Shown here: positions 27,242 through 35,815 of the stretch, one piece after another | Layout: every line of letters starts with the position of its first letter | How positions within the stretch are numbered: position 1 is the stretch's first letter | NCBI RefSeq assembly: GCF_003815675.1 | Contig: NZ_CP033918.1 | Span: 4,898,001 to 4,962,000 of the forward strand | From: Chryseobacterium sp. G0186 | GTDB lineage: Bacteria > Bacteroidota > Bacteroidia > Flavobacteriales > Weeksellaceae | Reading direction: 5' to 3' | Length of the DNA stretch: 64,000 nucleotides | Made by a program: the position numbers and the translations under genes | Notes under the pieces: model-generated | Database searches by the model: none | What the model saw: the letters and a program-made list of their open reading frames with translations, nothing else | What the model was told of the DNA's origin: nothing

Positions 27242-27649
27242 ATGCTTTCAAAAAAATCTCAATATGCGTTTAAGGCACTTTCATATCTTGTAGAAAAAAG
27301 AAATGACGGGCCCATTCTTATTTCCGAAATTGCTGAACATAAAAAGATTCCTTTAAAGTTTTTGGAAAATATTCTGCTTGAACTGAAAAAAGCGGAAATC
27401 CTTGACAGTAAAAAAGGAAAAGGAGGGGGATATTTTCTGAAAGAAAACCCTGAAAATGTAAAATTAGCCAAAATTATCCGTCTCGTAAATGGTCCTATTG
27501 CCATGCTTCCCTGTGTAAGTCTGAACTTTTATGAAAAATGTGAAGACTGTAATGAAGATCATTGCGGATTGCATGACGTACTGATCGAAGTTCGGGATGC
27601 CTCACTGAATATTTTGGAAAGGAAAACTTTAATGGATCTGGTCGACTGA
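27242..27649 (+). CDS. Rrf2-family transcriptional regulator
   Basis: A 135-residue winged-helix regulator from the ATG at 27242 (MLSKKSQYAFKALSYLVEKRN). A longer frame opens at 27176, but only the inner start gives the canonical Rrf2 N-terminus, and TATTTTTG at 27229-27236 would be its -7 box. The recognition region is ISEIAEHKKIPLKFLENILLELKKAEIL. Near the C-terminus a cysteine-rich stretch (LPCVSLNFYEKCEDCNEDHC) could hold an Fe-S cluster or sense thiols, as in IscR, RsrR or CymR-type members. The TauE-type exporter downstream and the operator at 27669 suggest a role in sulfur metabolism. Confidence 0.85.
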   Translation: MLSKKSQYAFKALSYLVEKRNDGPILISEIAEHKKIPLKFLENILLELKKAEILDSKKGKGGGYFLKENPENVKLAKIIRLVNGPIAMLPCVSLNFYEKCEDCNEDHCGLHDVLIEVRDASLNILERKTLMDLVD

Positions 27650-27668
27650 CCTGGTCCTTTTTTTTGAA

Positions 27669-27696
27669 TTATTAGTCTACTTGTTTGGTAGGATAG
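27669..27696 (+). promoter_or_regulatory. CTAC-N7-GTAG operator upstream of the TauE-type exporter
   Basis: GTCTAC, seven bases, GTAGGATA, preceded by ATTATTA. It is nearly identical to the site upstream of the cupin/JmjC gene (17461-17493, minus strand). It lies just after the Rrf2 gene. A candidate -33 TTG (27685-27687) sits inside it, 20 bases before GATATTTG (27708-27715). Confidence 0.6.
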
Positions 27697-27737
27697 TATT
27701 TTTATTGGATATTTGTAAGACTTCAAATGAACAAACT

Positions 27738-27845
27738 ATGATTCCAAAAGAAGATACAACTATAATGAAACAGTATGCAGCAGGAGAGATGTGGAGCGGG
27801 AACGAAGCTCGTAATACCAAAGTAAGTAAACTAACAATTTTGTAG
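27738..27845 (+). CDS. Possible small ORF (35 residues) coupled to the exporter gene
   Basis: An ATG at 27738 opens a 35-codon frame (MIPKEDTTIMKQYAAGEMWS...) that ends TAG one base before the ATG of the TauE-type gene. The position downstream of an operator and the tight coupling make translation plausible. I recognise no family; it may be a regulatory leader peptide or the remnant of a longer gene. Confidence 0.35.
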   Translation: MIPKEDTTIMKQYAAGEMWSGNEARNTKVSKLTIL

Positions 27846-27846
27846 G

Positions 27847-28734
27847 ATGGTTATTACACGGAAGATTCAAATAAGGCTCAATGTATTTTTTGTAACAGTT
27901 GCTGTTTTGCTGATTACTTTTTTTTCCATGTATGAATTGGGATATTTGGATGAACTTTTCAATATTCTTGCTAAGGACAATCATGTCTTTTACTGGATGC
28001 TTCTGGTAGGCGTTTTTGCAGAAATTGTAGCCGGATCAATGGGAATGGGCTATGGAGTGATCTGTACAACGACATTGCTGCTGCTGAACATTCCGCCGCA
28101 TATTGTAAGTGCAAGCATCCATTCCGCCGAAAGTTTTACAACGGCAGCAGGAAGCATAAGTCATATTAAACTAAAAAATGTAAGCAAAAGTCTGGTGAAA
28201 AAACTGGCTATTCCGGCTGTCATTGGCGCTGTCATTGGTGCCATAAGTCTAACCTATCTGGGGGAATATTATGCCAAAATCACCAAGACAATGATTGCCT
28301 TTTATACCCTGTATCTAGGAATACAGATTTTGTCAAATGCTTTTAAAGAAAAACAGAGCAAGGCTCTTAAAAGAAAAACAAATCTGACAAGACTGGGAGT
28401 AATCGGAGGATTTATAGATTCCTTTGCAGGAGGTGGCTGGGGTCCGCTTGTTACGGGGACATTAATTAAGAATGCCTTTACCCCAAGATTTGCGGTCGGA
28501 AGTTCTACAGTTGCTAAATTTATATTAACCATTACTGCGGCCATTACATTCTTTTTTACCCTTGGAATTCAGCATTGGAATATCATTCTTGGGCTTTTGA
28601 TCGGAGGTATTATTACGGCTCCTTTTTCTGCCATGCTTACCGCAAAACTTCCGGTGAAGAAAATGTTTTTGGTCATTGGAATTCTGGTCATCGTGATGAG
28701 TTCTATAACTATTTATAAATCAGTGTTCAGTTAA
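27847..28734 (+). CDS. TauE/SafE-family membrane transporter
   Basis: A 295-residue protein with eight or nine membrane segments in two similar halves. Hallmarks are AEIVAGSMGMGYGVICTTTLLLLNIPPHIVSASIHSAESFTT (first repeat) and IGGFIDSFAGGGWGPLVTGTLIKNAFTPRFAVGSSTVAKF (second repeat). TauE/SafE proteins export sulfite, sulfoacetate or other sulfur anions. The Rrf2 regulator upstream is consistent with control by sulfur status, but the substrate is not shown by the sequence. Confidence 0.87.
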   Translation: MVITRKIQIRLNVFFVTVAVLLITFFSMYELGYLDELFNILAKDNHVFYWMLLVGVFAEIVAGSMGMGYGVICTTTLLLLNIPPHIVSASIHSAESFTTAAGSISHIKLKNVSKSLVKKLAIPAVIGAVIGAISLTYLGEYYAKITKTMIAFYTLYLGIQILSNAFKEKQSKALKRKTNLTRLGVIGGFIDSFAGGGWGPLVTGTLIKNAFTPRFAVGSSTVAKFILTITAAITFFFTLGIQHWNIILGLLIGGIITAPFSAMLTAKLPVKKMFLVIGILVIVMSSITIYKSVFS

Positions 28735-28823
28735 AAATTACTGATTTATATTGAAAAATAAAGCGGATAAAAAGATATTTGGCTTTAAAAATATTCTACT
28801 TTTACATCACTAAATATTAAAAC

Positions 28824-29114
28824 ATGAATTTACATATCATTGCACTTTTTAAGTTTAATGAAAATTATTTGATGGAAGCAGTAGAGCTGTTTCAGAACCT
28901 TGTAAAAGAAACAAGAAAAGAAGAGGGGTGTCTTCAGTATGACCTTGTTGAAGACAAAGATAACAAAGGAATTTTCTTTTTGATTGAGCTTTGGGAAAGT
29001 GTTGATCATCATAACAGACACAACGGGCAGGATCATTTGCTGGATTTTCGCAAGGAGGCGTCCAAGATCATGGAAAGCTCTGCTCAGGTTTATAAAGGAT
29101 TCAAGATATATTAG
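28824..29114 (+). CDS. Antibiotic biosynthesis monooxygenase (ABM) domain protein
   Basis: A 96-residue single ABM/YgiN-like domain (dimeric alpha-beta barrel). Typical features are ALFKFNENYLMEAVELFQNLVKETRKEEGCLQYDLVED and the later IELWESVDHHNRH. Members are quinol monooxygenases or small heme- or substrate-degrading enzymes. It ends just before a perfect terminator and faces the HmuY-like gene. Confidence 0.82.
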   Translation: MNLHIIALFKFNENYLMEAVELFQNLVKETRKEEGCLQYDLVEDKDNKGIFFLIELWESVDHHNRHNGQDHLLDFRKEASKIMESSAQVYKGFKIY

Positions 29115-29172
29115 AAAGAAGAGAAGCAGCTTGCTACTCTGAAAAAAACTCTCGATCCCAATCATTACAAAA

Positions 29173-29205
29173 GGCGATTTCAACATGTTGAAATCGCCCT
29201 TTTAT
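29173..29205. terminator. Bidirectional terminator, perfect 26-base palindrome
   Basis: GGCGATTTCAACA / TGTTGAAATCGCC (29173-29198) flanked by A-run and T-run. It lies between convergent genes. Confidence 0.85.
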
Positions 29206-29239
29206 TAGAAAAAATAGAAAGTATTAGAAATAAAATATT

Positions 29240-30556
29240 TTATTTTACGATAAGCTTTTTCGTTTCCGAATTGCCACCATATGTAATCTTCACCAGATAA
29301 TTTCCTGAAGGAAGATGGGATAGGTTCATATCCTGTCTGTAGAATCCGGCCTGATTAGCAAGCTCTGCAGAATGTACCTTTTTCCCTGTAAGGTCATAAA
29401 CTTCTACGCTCCCTTTGTTATTTGCTTTTTCTTTTACATCAAAAAGAACAGTTACTTTTTTATCAGCAGTAGTTGGGTTAGGGTAAATTCCGAATGAAGC
29501 TTTTTTGCTTACCTCAGTAATTCCCAGTGTTCCCGTAATTTTTTTGTATTTAAAATGCATATTTCCGTTCTGTGAACCTCCGTTGGAAGTAAAATACATT
29601 CTGTAATAATCCGATCCTTGCTTGATGTAATAAACAGCATCAGAATAAACTCCCATAGTAGGCTTCCATGAGTGGCCAATAGTGGTGATATTACTGGAGA
29701 ATGCATTATTGGCAGGAACATTTGCAGTTGCCGTTTCCTGTACTTCAGGACGTACTTTTGCTACAGAAATATTTGAATTTTGAATAACTCCGGACATTCT
29801 GTACTTCATTGTTTGTGGATTTCCTTGCGTATCAATGTAAGGATAATCTGTAAAGTATCTTGTAAACATCAGATTCCAAGCACTTCTTGATGGTTCCATG
29901 CTCGGTACCTTTGCACCTGATGTGAAAGAGAAATAATTGAAGAAAGAATCATCTGCTCCGTTGGCGATAGTTCTTGTTTCTGTAGCTCCCCAAGAAGAAC
30001 CGTTCCACTTAGAATATTTGAAGGTATATCCTGCATAGGCATCTACAATGGCAAATTTGATATATTCTCCTGAAGCATATTTTAAAACAAAAATGGCTTT
30101 TCCATCAATGTGGTGATTGGTCGTATTATATACTCCCCAACCTGTTGAAGGAATGTTAGGGTTAGGAGCAGTAACAGGACCTTGTTCAAAAGCTCCCTGG
30201 CTGATGTCTGTAATCTGATCAGGGTTGTAAAGGGGCTCTCCCCAAGAAGCTTCATTGCTGATGCTGATGTTATCCCAGTCAGCCATATTCACTGAGGCTG
30301 TGTATACTTCAATGTTAAGGGCATCATTAATTCTTGTACCAAATGCATAAGGAGAGGTTCTGTAAAAAGCTACATCCCATGTGTTGGCAGGTTGTGACAC
30401 CATATTGTTGGTACCAAAGTCGAAAAACACACGGTTCTGGTAGCTGGCTCCCATAGACAGGTTAACCGTTGTATATCCGTTAGCATCTGTTTGTGCCAAT
30501 ACTGTCTGTTGAACAGTAAGAGCAAGCAAAGAAGATAAAAGTAATTTTGTTTTCAT
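29240..30556 (-). CDS. HmuY-like secreted protein with T9SS sorting domain
   Basis: A 438-residue protein with a signal peptide (MKTKLLLSSLLALTVQQTVLAQ). An HmuY-like region follows (FFDFGTNNMVSQPANTWDVAFYRTSPYAFGTRI, KAIFVLKYASGEYIKFAIVDAY). The C-terminus is a T9SS domain (FGIYPNPTTADKKVTVLFDV ... NYLVKITYGGNSETKKLIVK). HmuY proteins take heme from host carriers; the sorting domain implies release to or display on the surface. A second HmuY protein, built as a lipoprotein, is at 33782-34915. The promoter carries a Fur-like inverted repeat, so iron control is likely. Confidence 0.85.
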   Translation of the reverse strand: MKTKLLLSSLLALTVQQTVLAQTDANGYTTVNLSMGASYQNRVFFDFGTNNMVSQPANTWDVAFYRTSPYAFGTRINDALNIEVYTASVNMADWDNISISNEASWGEPLYNPDQITDISQGAFEQGPVTAPNPNIPSTGWGVYNTTNHHIDGKAIFVLKYASGEYIKFAIVDAYAGYTFKYSKWNGSSWGATETRTIANGADDSFFNYFSFTSGAKVPSMEPSRSAWNLMFTRYFTDYPYIDTQGNPQTMKYRMSGVIQNSNISVAKVRPEVQETATANVPANNAFSSNITTIGHSWKPTMGVYSDAVYYIKQGSDYYRMYFTSNGGSQNGNMHFKYKKITGTLGITEVSKKASFGIYPNPTTADKKVTVLFDVKEKANNKGSVEVYDLTGKKVHSAELANQAGFYRQDMNLSHLPSGNYLVKITYGGNSETKKLIVK

Positions 30557-30574
30557 AACTTATTTTTTAGATCC

Positions 30575-30630
30575 TTATTTAGAATTATTCCACAAAAGTA
30601 TATAATTATTTTTAATTATTCTAAATAAAA
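30575..30630 (-). promoter_or_regulatory. Iron-regulated-type promoter of the HmuY/T9SS gene
   Basis: Inverted boxes TTATTTAGAATTATT (30575-30589) and AATTATTCTAAATAA (30614-30628) flank a minus-strand -7 box TACTTTTG (30600-30593). The whole 56 bases is nearly identical to 31568-31622. The arms resemble half-sites of a Fur box; that identity is inferred. Confidence 0.6.
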
Positions 30631-30682
30631 ACATGATTTTTATCGTGTTTCATTAGAATTATCTTAGAAATTAGAACATAGA

Positions 30683-30712
30683 AAAGCCGAAAGGAACAGT
30701 CCCTCCGGCTTT
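30683..30712 (-). terminator. Terminator of the 30742-31557 gene
   Basis: On the minus strand AAAGCCGGAGGGA, loop, TCCTTTCGGCTTT then TC-rich sequence. It separates the two minus-strand T9SS genes. Confidence 0.65.
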
Positions 30713-30741
30713 ATATAAGTCAAATAATAGTCTAATAAACC

Positions 30742-31557
30742 TTATTTTTTGATAAACTTTGATTGGATGGTTTTCCCCTCAGCAGTTTCAATCGCTATAA
30801 TGTAAACTCCTGTCTGAAGTCCATTGATATTAAATTTTTGTCCGTTCAATTTTCCTTCTGCTACTTTCATACCTGCAGAAGAGTAGATTTGGATGTTCTT
30901 AGGATCTTTTTTCGCTACAAAGTCAAGGGATGCATTGTCTGCATTAACAAAGAACTTAACTTCATTTTGTGCAAATGCTTTGTCACTCACTGCCAATGAA
31001 GCTGTTGTATCATAAACAACATCATCAATTTGTGCTGCCACGTGCATCGTGGAAGGGGTGAATTTAAACACAATATAAGATGTTGTGGATGCAGGGATAG
31101 GCATATTGATGTTTAAAATAGTTCCTATCACAGATACTGTAATTGGGTCTCCTACAGGAACAAAGGTTGACATATCTGTTGGACTGGATGCCAATCCTAC
31201 CTGAATAGTTGCAGGACCAGGAGATGGAGATACCAAAGTTGTGGTAAATTTCAGACTCTTGTCTCCTGCAGGAGCCTGGATCTGTGGAGAAATTAAATAA
31301 GATACACCTGTAGGGTTCGTTCCAGAATATGATTGAACAGCTCTGTTGTTACTTGTGTTCGTTACGATCATTCTTGGTGGAACAGGAAAAGGTGCTTCAT
31401 TCATAACCAAAGGGGCTACCACTGCAGACCAGCCAAACTGAGGAAAAGTAGCATTTCCGGCAGTGAAGTTATTGAAGTTTTCGTTGATGGTTGGTACTTG
31501 CGCCTTAGCGGTAAAGGCTGTAAGCATCAATGCTCCTAAAAGTAATTTTAGTTTCAT
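30742..31557 (-). CDS. Secreted choice-of-anchor J-like protein with T9SS sorting domain
   Basis: A 271-residue protein with a signal peptide (MKLKLLLGALMLTAFTAKAQ). A beta-sandwich domain resembling cleaved-adhesin/choice-of-anchor J follows (NENFNNFTAGNATFPQFGWSAV, SYLISPQIQAPAGDKSLKFTTTLV, AAQIDDVVYD). The C-terminus is a T9SS domain (IQIYSSAGMKVAEGKLNGQKFNINGLQTGVYIIAIETAEGKTIQSKFIKK). It is divergent from the heme receptor and shares its Fur-like regulatory region, which points to a role in iron or heme acquisition. The domain name is from general pattern only. Confidence 0.8.
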   Translation of the reverse strand: MKLKLLLGALMLTAFTAKAQVPTINENFNNFTAGNATFPQFGWSAVVAPLVMNEAPFPVPPRMIVTNTSNNRAVQSYSGTNPTGVSYLISPQIQAPAGDKSLKFTTTLVSPSPGPATIQVGLASSPTDMSTFVPVGDPITVSVIGTILNINMPIPASTTSYIVFKFTPSTMHVAAQIDDVVYDTTASLAVSDKAFAQNEVKFFVNADNASLDFVAKKDPKNIQIYSSAGMKVAEGKLNGQKFNINGLQTGVYIIAIETAEGKTIQSKFIKK

Positions 31558-31567
31558 GCTGTTATAT

Positions 31568-31622
31568 TTATTTAGAATTATTACACAAAAGTATATATTT
31601 ATTTTTAATGATTCTAAATAAA
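31568..31622. promoter_or_regulatory. Divergent Fur-like regulatory region, T9SS gene / heme receptor
   Basis: TTATTTAGAATTATT (31568-31582) and the inverted ATTTTTAATGATTCTAAAT (31601-31619). A minus-strand -7 box TACTTTTG (31593-31586) lies between them, and the receptor's -7 box TATATTTG follows at 31627-31634. Almost the same sequence is found at 30575-30630. Confidence 0.6.
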
Positions 31623-31626
31623 GTTT

Positions 31627-31634
31627 TATATTTG
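31627..31634 (+). promoter_or_regulatory. -7 box of the heme uptake operon
   Basis: TATATTTG matches TAnnTTTG and lies 19 bases before the receptor ATG, directly after the Fur-like box. Confidence 0.55.
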
Positions 31635-31653
31635 TCGAAAATTTTTTAGCCTT

Positions 31654-33768
31654 ATGCAGAAGAAAGTGCTTTCCATTCTATCATTATCCATTGCATTTTG
31701 GATGAATGCACAAAAAAAGGATTCTCTTAATCAAAAGAAAATTGAAGAAGTTGTCATCACAGGACAATATATGCAACGCTCTATCAACAAATCTATCTAT
31801 AAGGTTGAAGTCATAGATGCCGAGCAGATCAAAAACATGGCAGCAACCAACGTGGCTGAAGTTTTGAATCAAAGTCTTAATATACAAATCACAGCAGATA
31901 CAAGATCCGGAAACTCCACTGCTAATATGATGGGGTTGGATGGAAGCTATGTTAAAATCCTGATTGATAATATTCCTGTAGTAGGAGATACAGGATTGGG
32001 AAGCAATATTGACCTGACTAAACTTTCACTGAATAATATCGAAAGAATCGAGATTGTAAAGGGAAGTATGGGGGTAGAATACGGAAACGGAGCACTTGCA
32101 GGGGTTATTAATATCATTACCAAGAAAGGTAATTCAAAAAAGGTAAGCGTAAGAGCCTCTCTTCAGGAAGAAACCGTTAGAAATAATTACGATATTAAGA
32201 AAAAAGGAAACGGAAGACACATCCAGAATGTGAACGTAGACTATAATATTGATGATAACTGGTTTGCCAATATTAACTTCAACCATAACCAGTTTATGGG
32301 GTATGAGGGAAATAAAATGGGGTATAAATATTTAGAACGTGATCTGAAAAGAGGATATGAATGGAATCCTAAAGACCAGTATGATGCTTCTGCTTTAATC
32401 CGATATTCAAAAAATAAAACCTCTTTCTATTATAAGCTTTCCTATCTGAATGAGAAGTTTAATTTCTATAATCCTGAAGTGAATGTAGATCCTCTTAATG
32501 ATGGAAATGGTGGGGCTTTATACAGAAGTGTAGACAGAAGATATAATACCAGCCGATGGATTCACCAGTTTAATATTCAAACCAATCTTGGACATATTCA
32601 GTATATGGGAGATTTCTCTTTCCAAAACCAGGATAGAAAGTTTCAGGATTACAACTATGATATTCCCAACAGGTCTATCATAGACAAAGAGGAGGAAAGA
32701 TCTTATTATAAGACGAATGTAATATATTCAAGAGGGATGTTCAGCAACTTCCTTAATAATAAAACGGTTGATTTTCAATTGGGGTATGAGTTAGACTACA
32801 CGGATGGCTATGCTTCATTGATTGCCGGTAAATTTTTCACAAAAGCAATAAACAGAACACTTTTTACTTACTCAAACTTTATTTCCGGAGAATGGAATAT
32901 TTCTGATAAATTCTCTGTAAGACCCGGAGCGAGGCTTTCTGTAAGTGAAAAATTCAATAATCAGTTTAATTACTCGCTTTCCGCTAGATACAAGACTTCT
33001 GAGAATTCAAACCTTAGACTTGTAGCAGGTACAGCAAATCGTTTTCCTACCTATGAAGAGCTTTATACGTTTTTCGTAAACCTTAATCATGATATTCAGG
33101 GGAATCCTGATCTTACTCCGGAAAAAGGCTTCTCTACGGGAGCATTCTGGGACCAGAGTTTTATCACGAAAAATGATTGGAAGATTGCATACAGTGTAAG
33201 CGGATTATATCTTGATGTGCGAGACAAAATAGAAATGCTTCTTATAAAGGATCCGTCTACCTACCAGTTTAGGAATATGGATAAATATAGAAATATGTTG
33301 TTCTCAGCCAATGTAGATTTCAAAAAAGATCAGCTTGCTCTTTCTTTAAGAGGTGCTTTGGGAGGAACATCAGTCGCTATGAAGTCAATGTATCATACTT
33401 CACCTACTGATTATCAGTTCCAGTTCCAGGCAGGGGCTATCGCTAACTATAAACTGCAAAATCCGGGAACTTCATTTGCCCTTTATTATAAATACACAGG
33501 CCCAGGAAGATTATATGTGTTTGAAAACGAAACCAATGGTTTTAAGCTTGGAAAAACGGATGGTTTTCATATGATGGACTTTATTGTAAGTCAGCCTTTC
33601 TGGAATGATCATCTGGAACTATCGGCAGGGGTGAAAAATATCTTTGATGTTACCAGTATCAATTCCACAGCTATGAAAGCAGAAGCTCATGCTACCACAG
33701 CGCCTACAGGTATCGTGAATTTATATTATGGCAGAAGCTATTTTGCCAGATTAACGTTTCAATTTTAA
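31654..33768 (+). CDS. hmuR: TonB-dependent outer-membrane heme receptor
   Basis: A 704-residue receptor with a signal peptide (MQKKVLSILSLSIAFWMNAQ) and a TonB box (IEEVVITGQ). The plug domain spans about 45-155 (NVAEVLNQSLNIQITADTRSGNSTANMMGLDGSYVKILIDNIPVVG, GSMGVEYGNGALAGVINIITK). A 22-strand barrel ends in aromatic YFARLTFQF. NPDLTPEKGFSTGAFWDQ is the usual late barrel motif. It is the first gene of an operon with HmuY, HmuT, HmuU, HmuV and HemS homologues, so heme is the likely ligand. The gene symbol is by analogy. Confidence 0.87.
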   Translation: MQKKVLSILSLSIAFWMNAQKKDSLNQKKIEEVVITGQYMQRSINKSIYKVEVIDAEQIKNMAATNVAEVLNQSLNIQITADTRSGNSTANMMGLDGSYVKILIDNIPVVGDTGLGSNIDLTKLSLNNIERIEIVKGSMGVEYGNGALAGVINIITKKGNSKKVSVRASLQEETVRNNYDIKKKGNGRHIQNVNVDYNIDDNWFANINFNHNQFMGYEGNKMGYKYLERDLKRGYEWNPKDQYDASALIRYSKNKTSFYYKLSYLNEKFNFYNPEVNVDPLNDGNGGALYRSVDRRYNTSRWIHQFNIQTNLGHIQYMGDFSFQNQDRKFQDYNYDIPNRSIIDKEEERSYYKTNVIYSRGMFSNFLNNKTVDFQLGYELDYTDGYASLIAGKFFTKAINRTLFTYSNFISGEWNISDKFSVRPGARLSVSEKFNNQFNYSLSARYKTSENSNLRLVAGTANRFPTYEELYTFFVNLNHDIQGNPDLTPEKGFSTGAFWDQSFITKNDWKIAYSVSGLYLDVRDKIEMLLIKDPSTYQFRNMDKYRNMLFSANVDFKKDQLALSLRGALGGTSVAMKSMYHTSPTDYQFQFQAGAIANYKLQNPGTSFALYYKYTGPGRLYVFENETNGFKLGKTDGFHMMDFIVSQPFWNDHLELSAGVKNIFDVTSINSTAMKAEAHATTAPTGIVNLYYGRSYFARLTFQF

Positions 33769-33781
33769 ATAATAAGTTACT

Positions 33782-34915
33782 ATGAAATATTTAAAAATAG
33801 TTTCCGTTCTTTCCGTAATGTTAGCAGCACAGTCTTGTGTTTCTGCTGATGAGGACAAGGTTCCTGCACCGCCTATTACCGGTTCTTCCGTGAACGTGCC
33901 GGTGGGAGGGCCTACTGAACCTAATCAGGTATGGATTGACCTGAGTGATATGGTTAAAGAAGAAAAAGAGCCAAGAAAAACGGTTAATAAACGAACAGAT
34001 TGGGATCTTGGATTTTATACCGGTGATGATTTCAGGGTAATTATGAACGGATCACTGGCAATGACTGTAATCAAAATACCTAATGCTACGGAAATCAGTA
34101 AAGTAAAAGAAGCAGACATAGAAAGTTTAAAGGAAATTGCTCAGGTAGGAACGTTTGACTCTGAGAATATGAAGTACATAGACAATCCTAATGGAGACTT
34201 CTTGAATCAAACTTCAGGTATTGAAGCCATAAAGGCCAATGATGCTGAAAACCCTATTTATTTAGTTAACCTGGGAAGAGAGATTCCTCCGTCTAATAAT
34301 ATTGGAGCAGGTTCTGTTTCATTATCAGGCGACCCGAGAGGGTGGAAGAAAGTTCAGATTCTAAGAGCTACTAATGGCTACAAAATTCGTTATGCAGATC
34401 TTAATGCCGGAAGCGAGGGTGTTAAGGAATATATTATAACAAAAGATCCTGAATATAATTTTGCTTTTTTCAATCTTAAAACAGGAACTCCGGTAAAGAT
34501 TCAGCCTAAGAAAAAAAGTTGGGATATTGCCTTTACAACATTTACCAACGAAGTATTTATGTCACCTGGAAATAGTGCAGGAAGTTACTTTTACGCAGAC
34601 TTTATAACAACCAATACGCTGGACGGAGTTGGAGCTTATCAGGTAAATGTTACAGGTAACCTTGAGCAGGCATATACCGCATTTAAATTAAAAGATGTGG
34701 ATGCAAGCAAATTTGTGTTCAATGATCATAGAGCCATTGGAGATAAATGGAGAACCACTACCGGGACATCGGATAACCCTGTTCCGTTTGTATATTCAAA
34801 CCGTTTCTTCATCCTGAAGGATACAAATGGCTTTTACTTTAAGCTGAAATTCAGCGCTATGAAGAATACAAAAGGAGAACGTGGATTTACGGCCTTTGCA
34901 TTCGATCCATTATAA
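33782..34915 (+). CDS. hmuY: HmuY-family heme-binding lipoprotein
   Basis: A 377-residue lipoprotein (signal ending MLAAQSCVSADED). It contains HmuY features: VNKRTDWDLGFYTGDDFRVIMNGSLAMTV and PVKIQPKKKSWDIAFTTFTNEVF, with an apparent duplicated pattern (WDLGF and WDIAF). In Porphyromonas HmuY captures heme at the surface and hands it to HmuR. Here it sits 13 bases after the receptor gene, as expected. Longer than Porphyromonas HmuY, which is near 216 residues. Confidence 0.88.
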   Translation: MKYLKIVSVLSVMLAAQSCVSADEDKVPAPPITGSSVNVPVGGPTEPNQVWIDLSDMVKEEKEPRKTVNKRTDWDLGFYTGDDFRVIMNGSLAMTVIKIPNATEISKVKEADIESLKEIAQVGTFDSENMKYIDNPNGDFLNQTSGIEAIKANDAENPIYLVNLGREIPPSNNIGAGSVSLSGDPRGWKKVQILRATNGYKIRYADLNAGSEGVKEYIITKDPEYNFAFFNLKTGTPVKIQPKKKSWDIAFTTFTNEVFMSPGNSAGSYFYADFITTNTLDGVGAYQVNVTGNLEQAYTAFKLKDVDASKFVFNDHRAIGDKWRTTTGTSDNPVPFVYSNRFFILKDTNGFYFKLKFSAMKNTKGERGFTAFAFDPL

Positions 34916-34936
34916 TAAATCAAATAATAGTATATC

Positions 34937-35815
34937 ATGAAGAAATTCATCCTCGCAGCTTCTGTTCTTGTAGCAGTATATTCATGCAAAAAAGAAGAAG
35001 GTGCCAAAAAAGAAAATACAACTGAAGCTACATCTGAAGCTCCAAAAAGTAATAATAAAATTGTAACCCTAAACGGTGGTATTACGGAAATTGTAAGTGC
35101 TTTGGGTCACGAAAAAGAAATTGTAGGAACAGACGTTACCAGTACATATCCTGCAAGTTTAAAAGCTACTGCTAAAGATTTAGGACACGTAAGATCAATG
35201 ACTATTGAGCCGATTATGGCTGTAAGTCCTACCTTAATTCTTGCTTCCGATAAGGACATTAACCCGGAATTATTAGGAAAGATCAAGACTTCAGGCATCA
35301 AAACAGAGGTTTTCAAGCAGGAATATACGGTTGAGGGTACTAAAAAACTTATTGAAAGCGTTGCAAAAGCTATTGGAAATACAGATTATCAGAAATTAAA
35401 TGATAAAATAGATGCAGACCTGAAGCAGGTACAGCCTCTTGCTAAAAAACCAAAGGTATTGTTCATCTATGCCAGAGGAAACATGTTAATGGTTGCCGGT
35501 AAAAATACACCAATGGCTTCTCTAATTAACCTTGCAGGAGGAGAAAATTCAGTCGTTGATTTTGAAGATTTCAAACCATTGACTCCGGAAGCAGTTGTAA
35601 AGGCTAATCCAGATGTTCTGTTCTTCTTTGAGACAGGATTACAGGGAGCAGGAGGAAACGAAGGAGCGCTTAAAATGCCGGGAGTTTCCCAAACCAATGC
35701 CGGGAAAAATAAAAAGATCATCGCAATGGATGGAGGGTTAGTGTCAGGTTTTGGACCGAGACTAGGAGAAGCAGCAGTAGGATTAAACAAACTTTTAATT
35801 GAAAACGCAAAGTAA
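34937..35815 (+). CDS. hmuT: Heme ABC transporter substrate-binding lipoprotein
   Basis: A 292-residue class III periplasmic-binding protein of the HmuT/BtuF type. A lipoprotein signal (VLVAVYSCKKEEG) is followed by KIVTLNGGITEIVSALGHEKEIVGTDVTSTYP. Later motifs are DLGHVRSMTIEPIMAVSPTLILAS and LINLAGGENSVVDFEDFKPLTPEAVVKANPDVLFFFE. It would carry heme across the periplasm to the permease encoded next, whose start overlaps this gene by 17 bases. Confidence 0.9.
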   Translation: MKKFILAASVLVAVYSCKKEEGAKKENTTEATSEAPKSNNKIVTLNGGITEIVSALGHEKEIVGTDVTSTYPASLKATAKDLGHVRSMTIEPIMAVSPTLILASDKDINPELLGKIKTSGIKTEVFKQEYTVEGTKKLIESVAKAIGNTDYQKLNDKIDADLKQVQPLAKKPKVLFIYARGNMLMVAGKNTPMASLINLAGGENSVVDFEDFKPLTPEAVVKANPDVLFFFETGLQGAGGNEGALKMPGVSQTNAGKNKKIIAMDGGLVSGFGPRLGEAAVGLNKLLIENAK

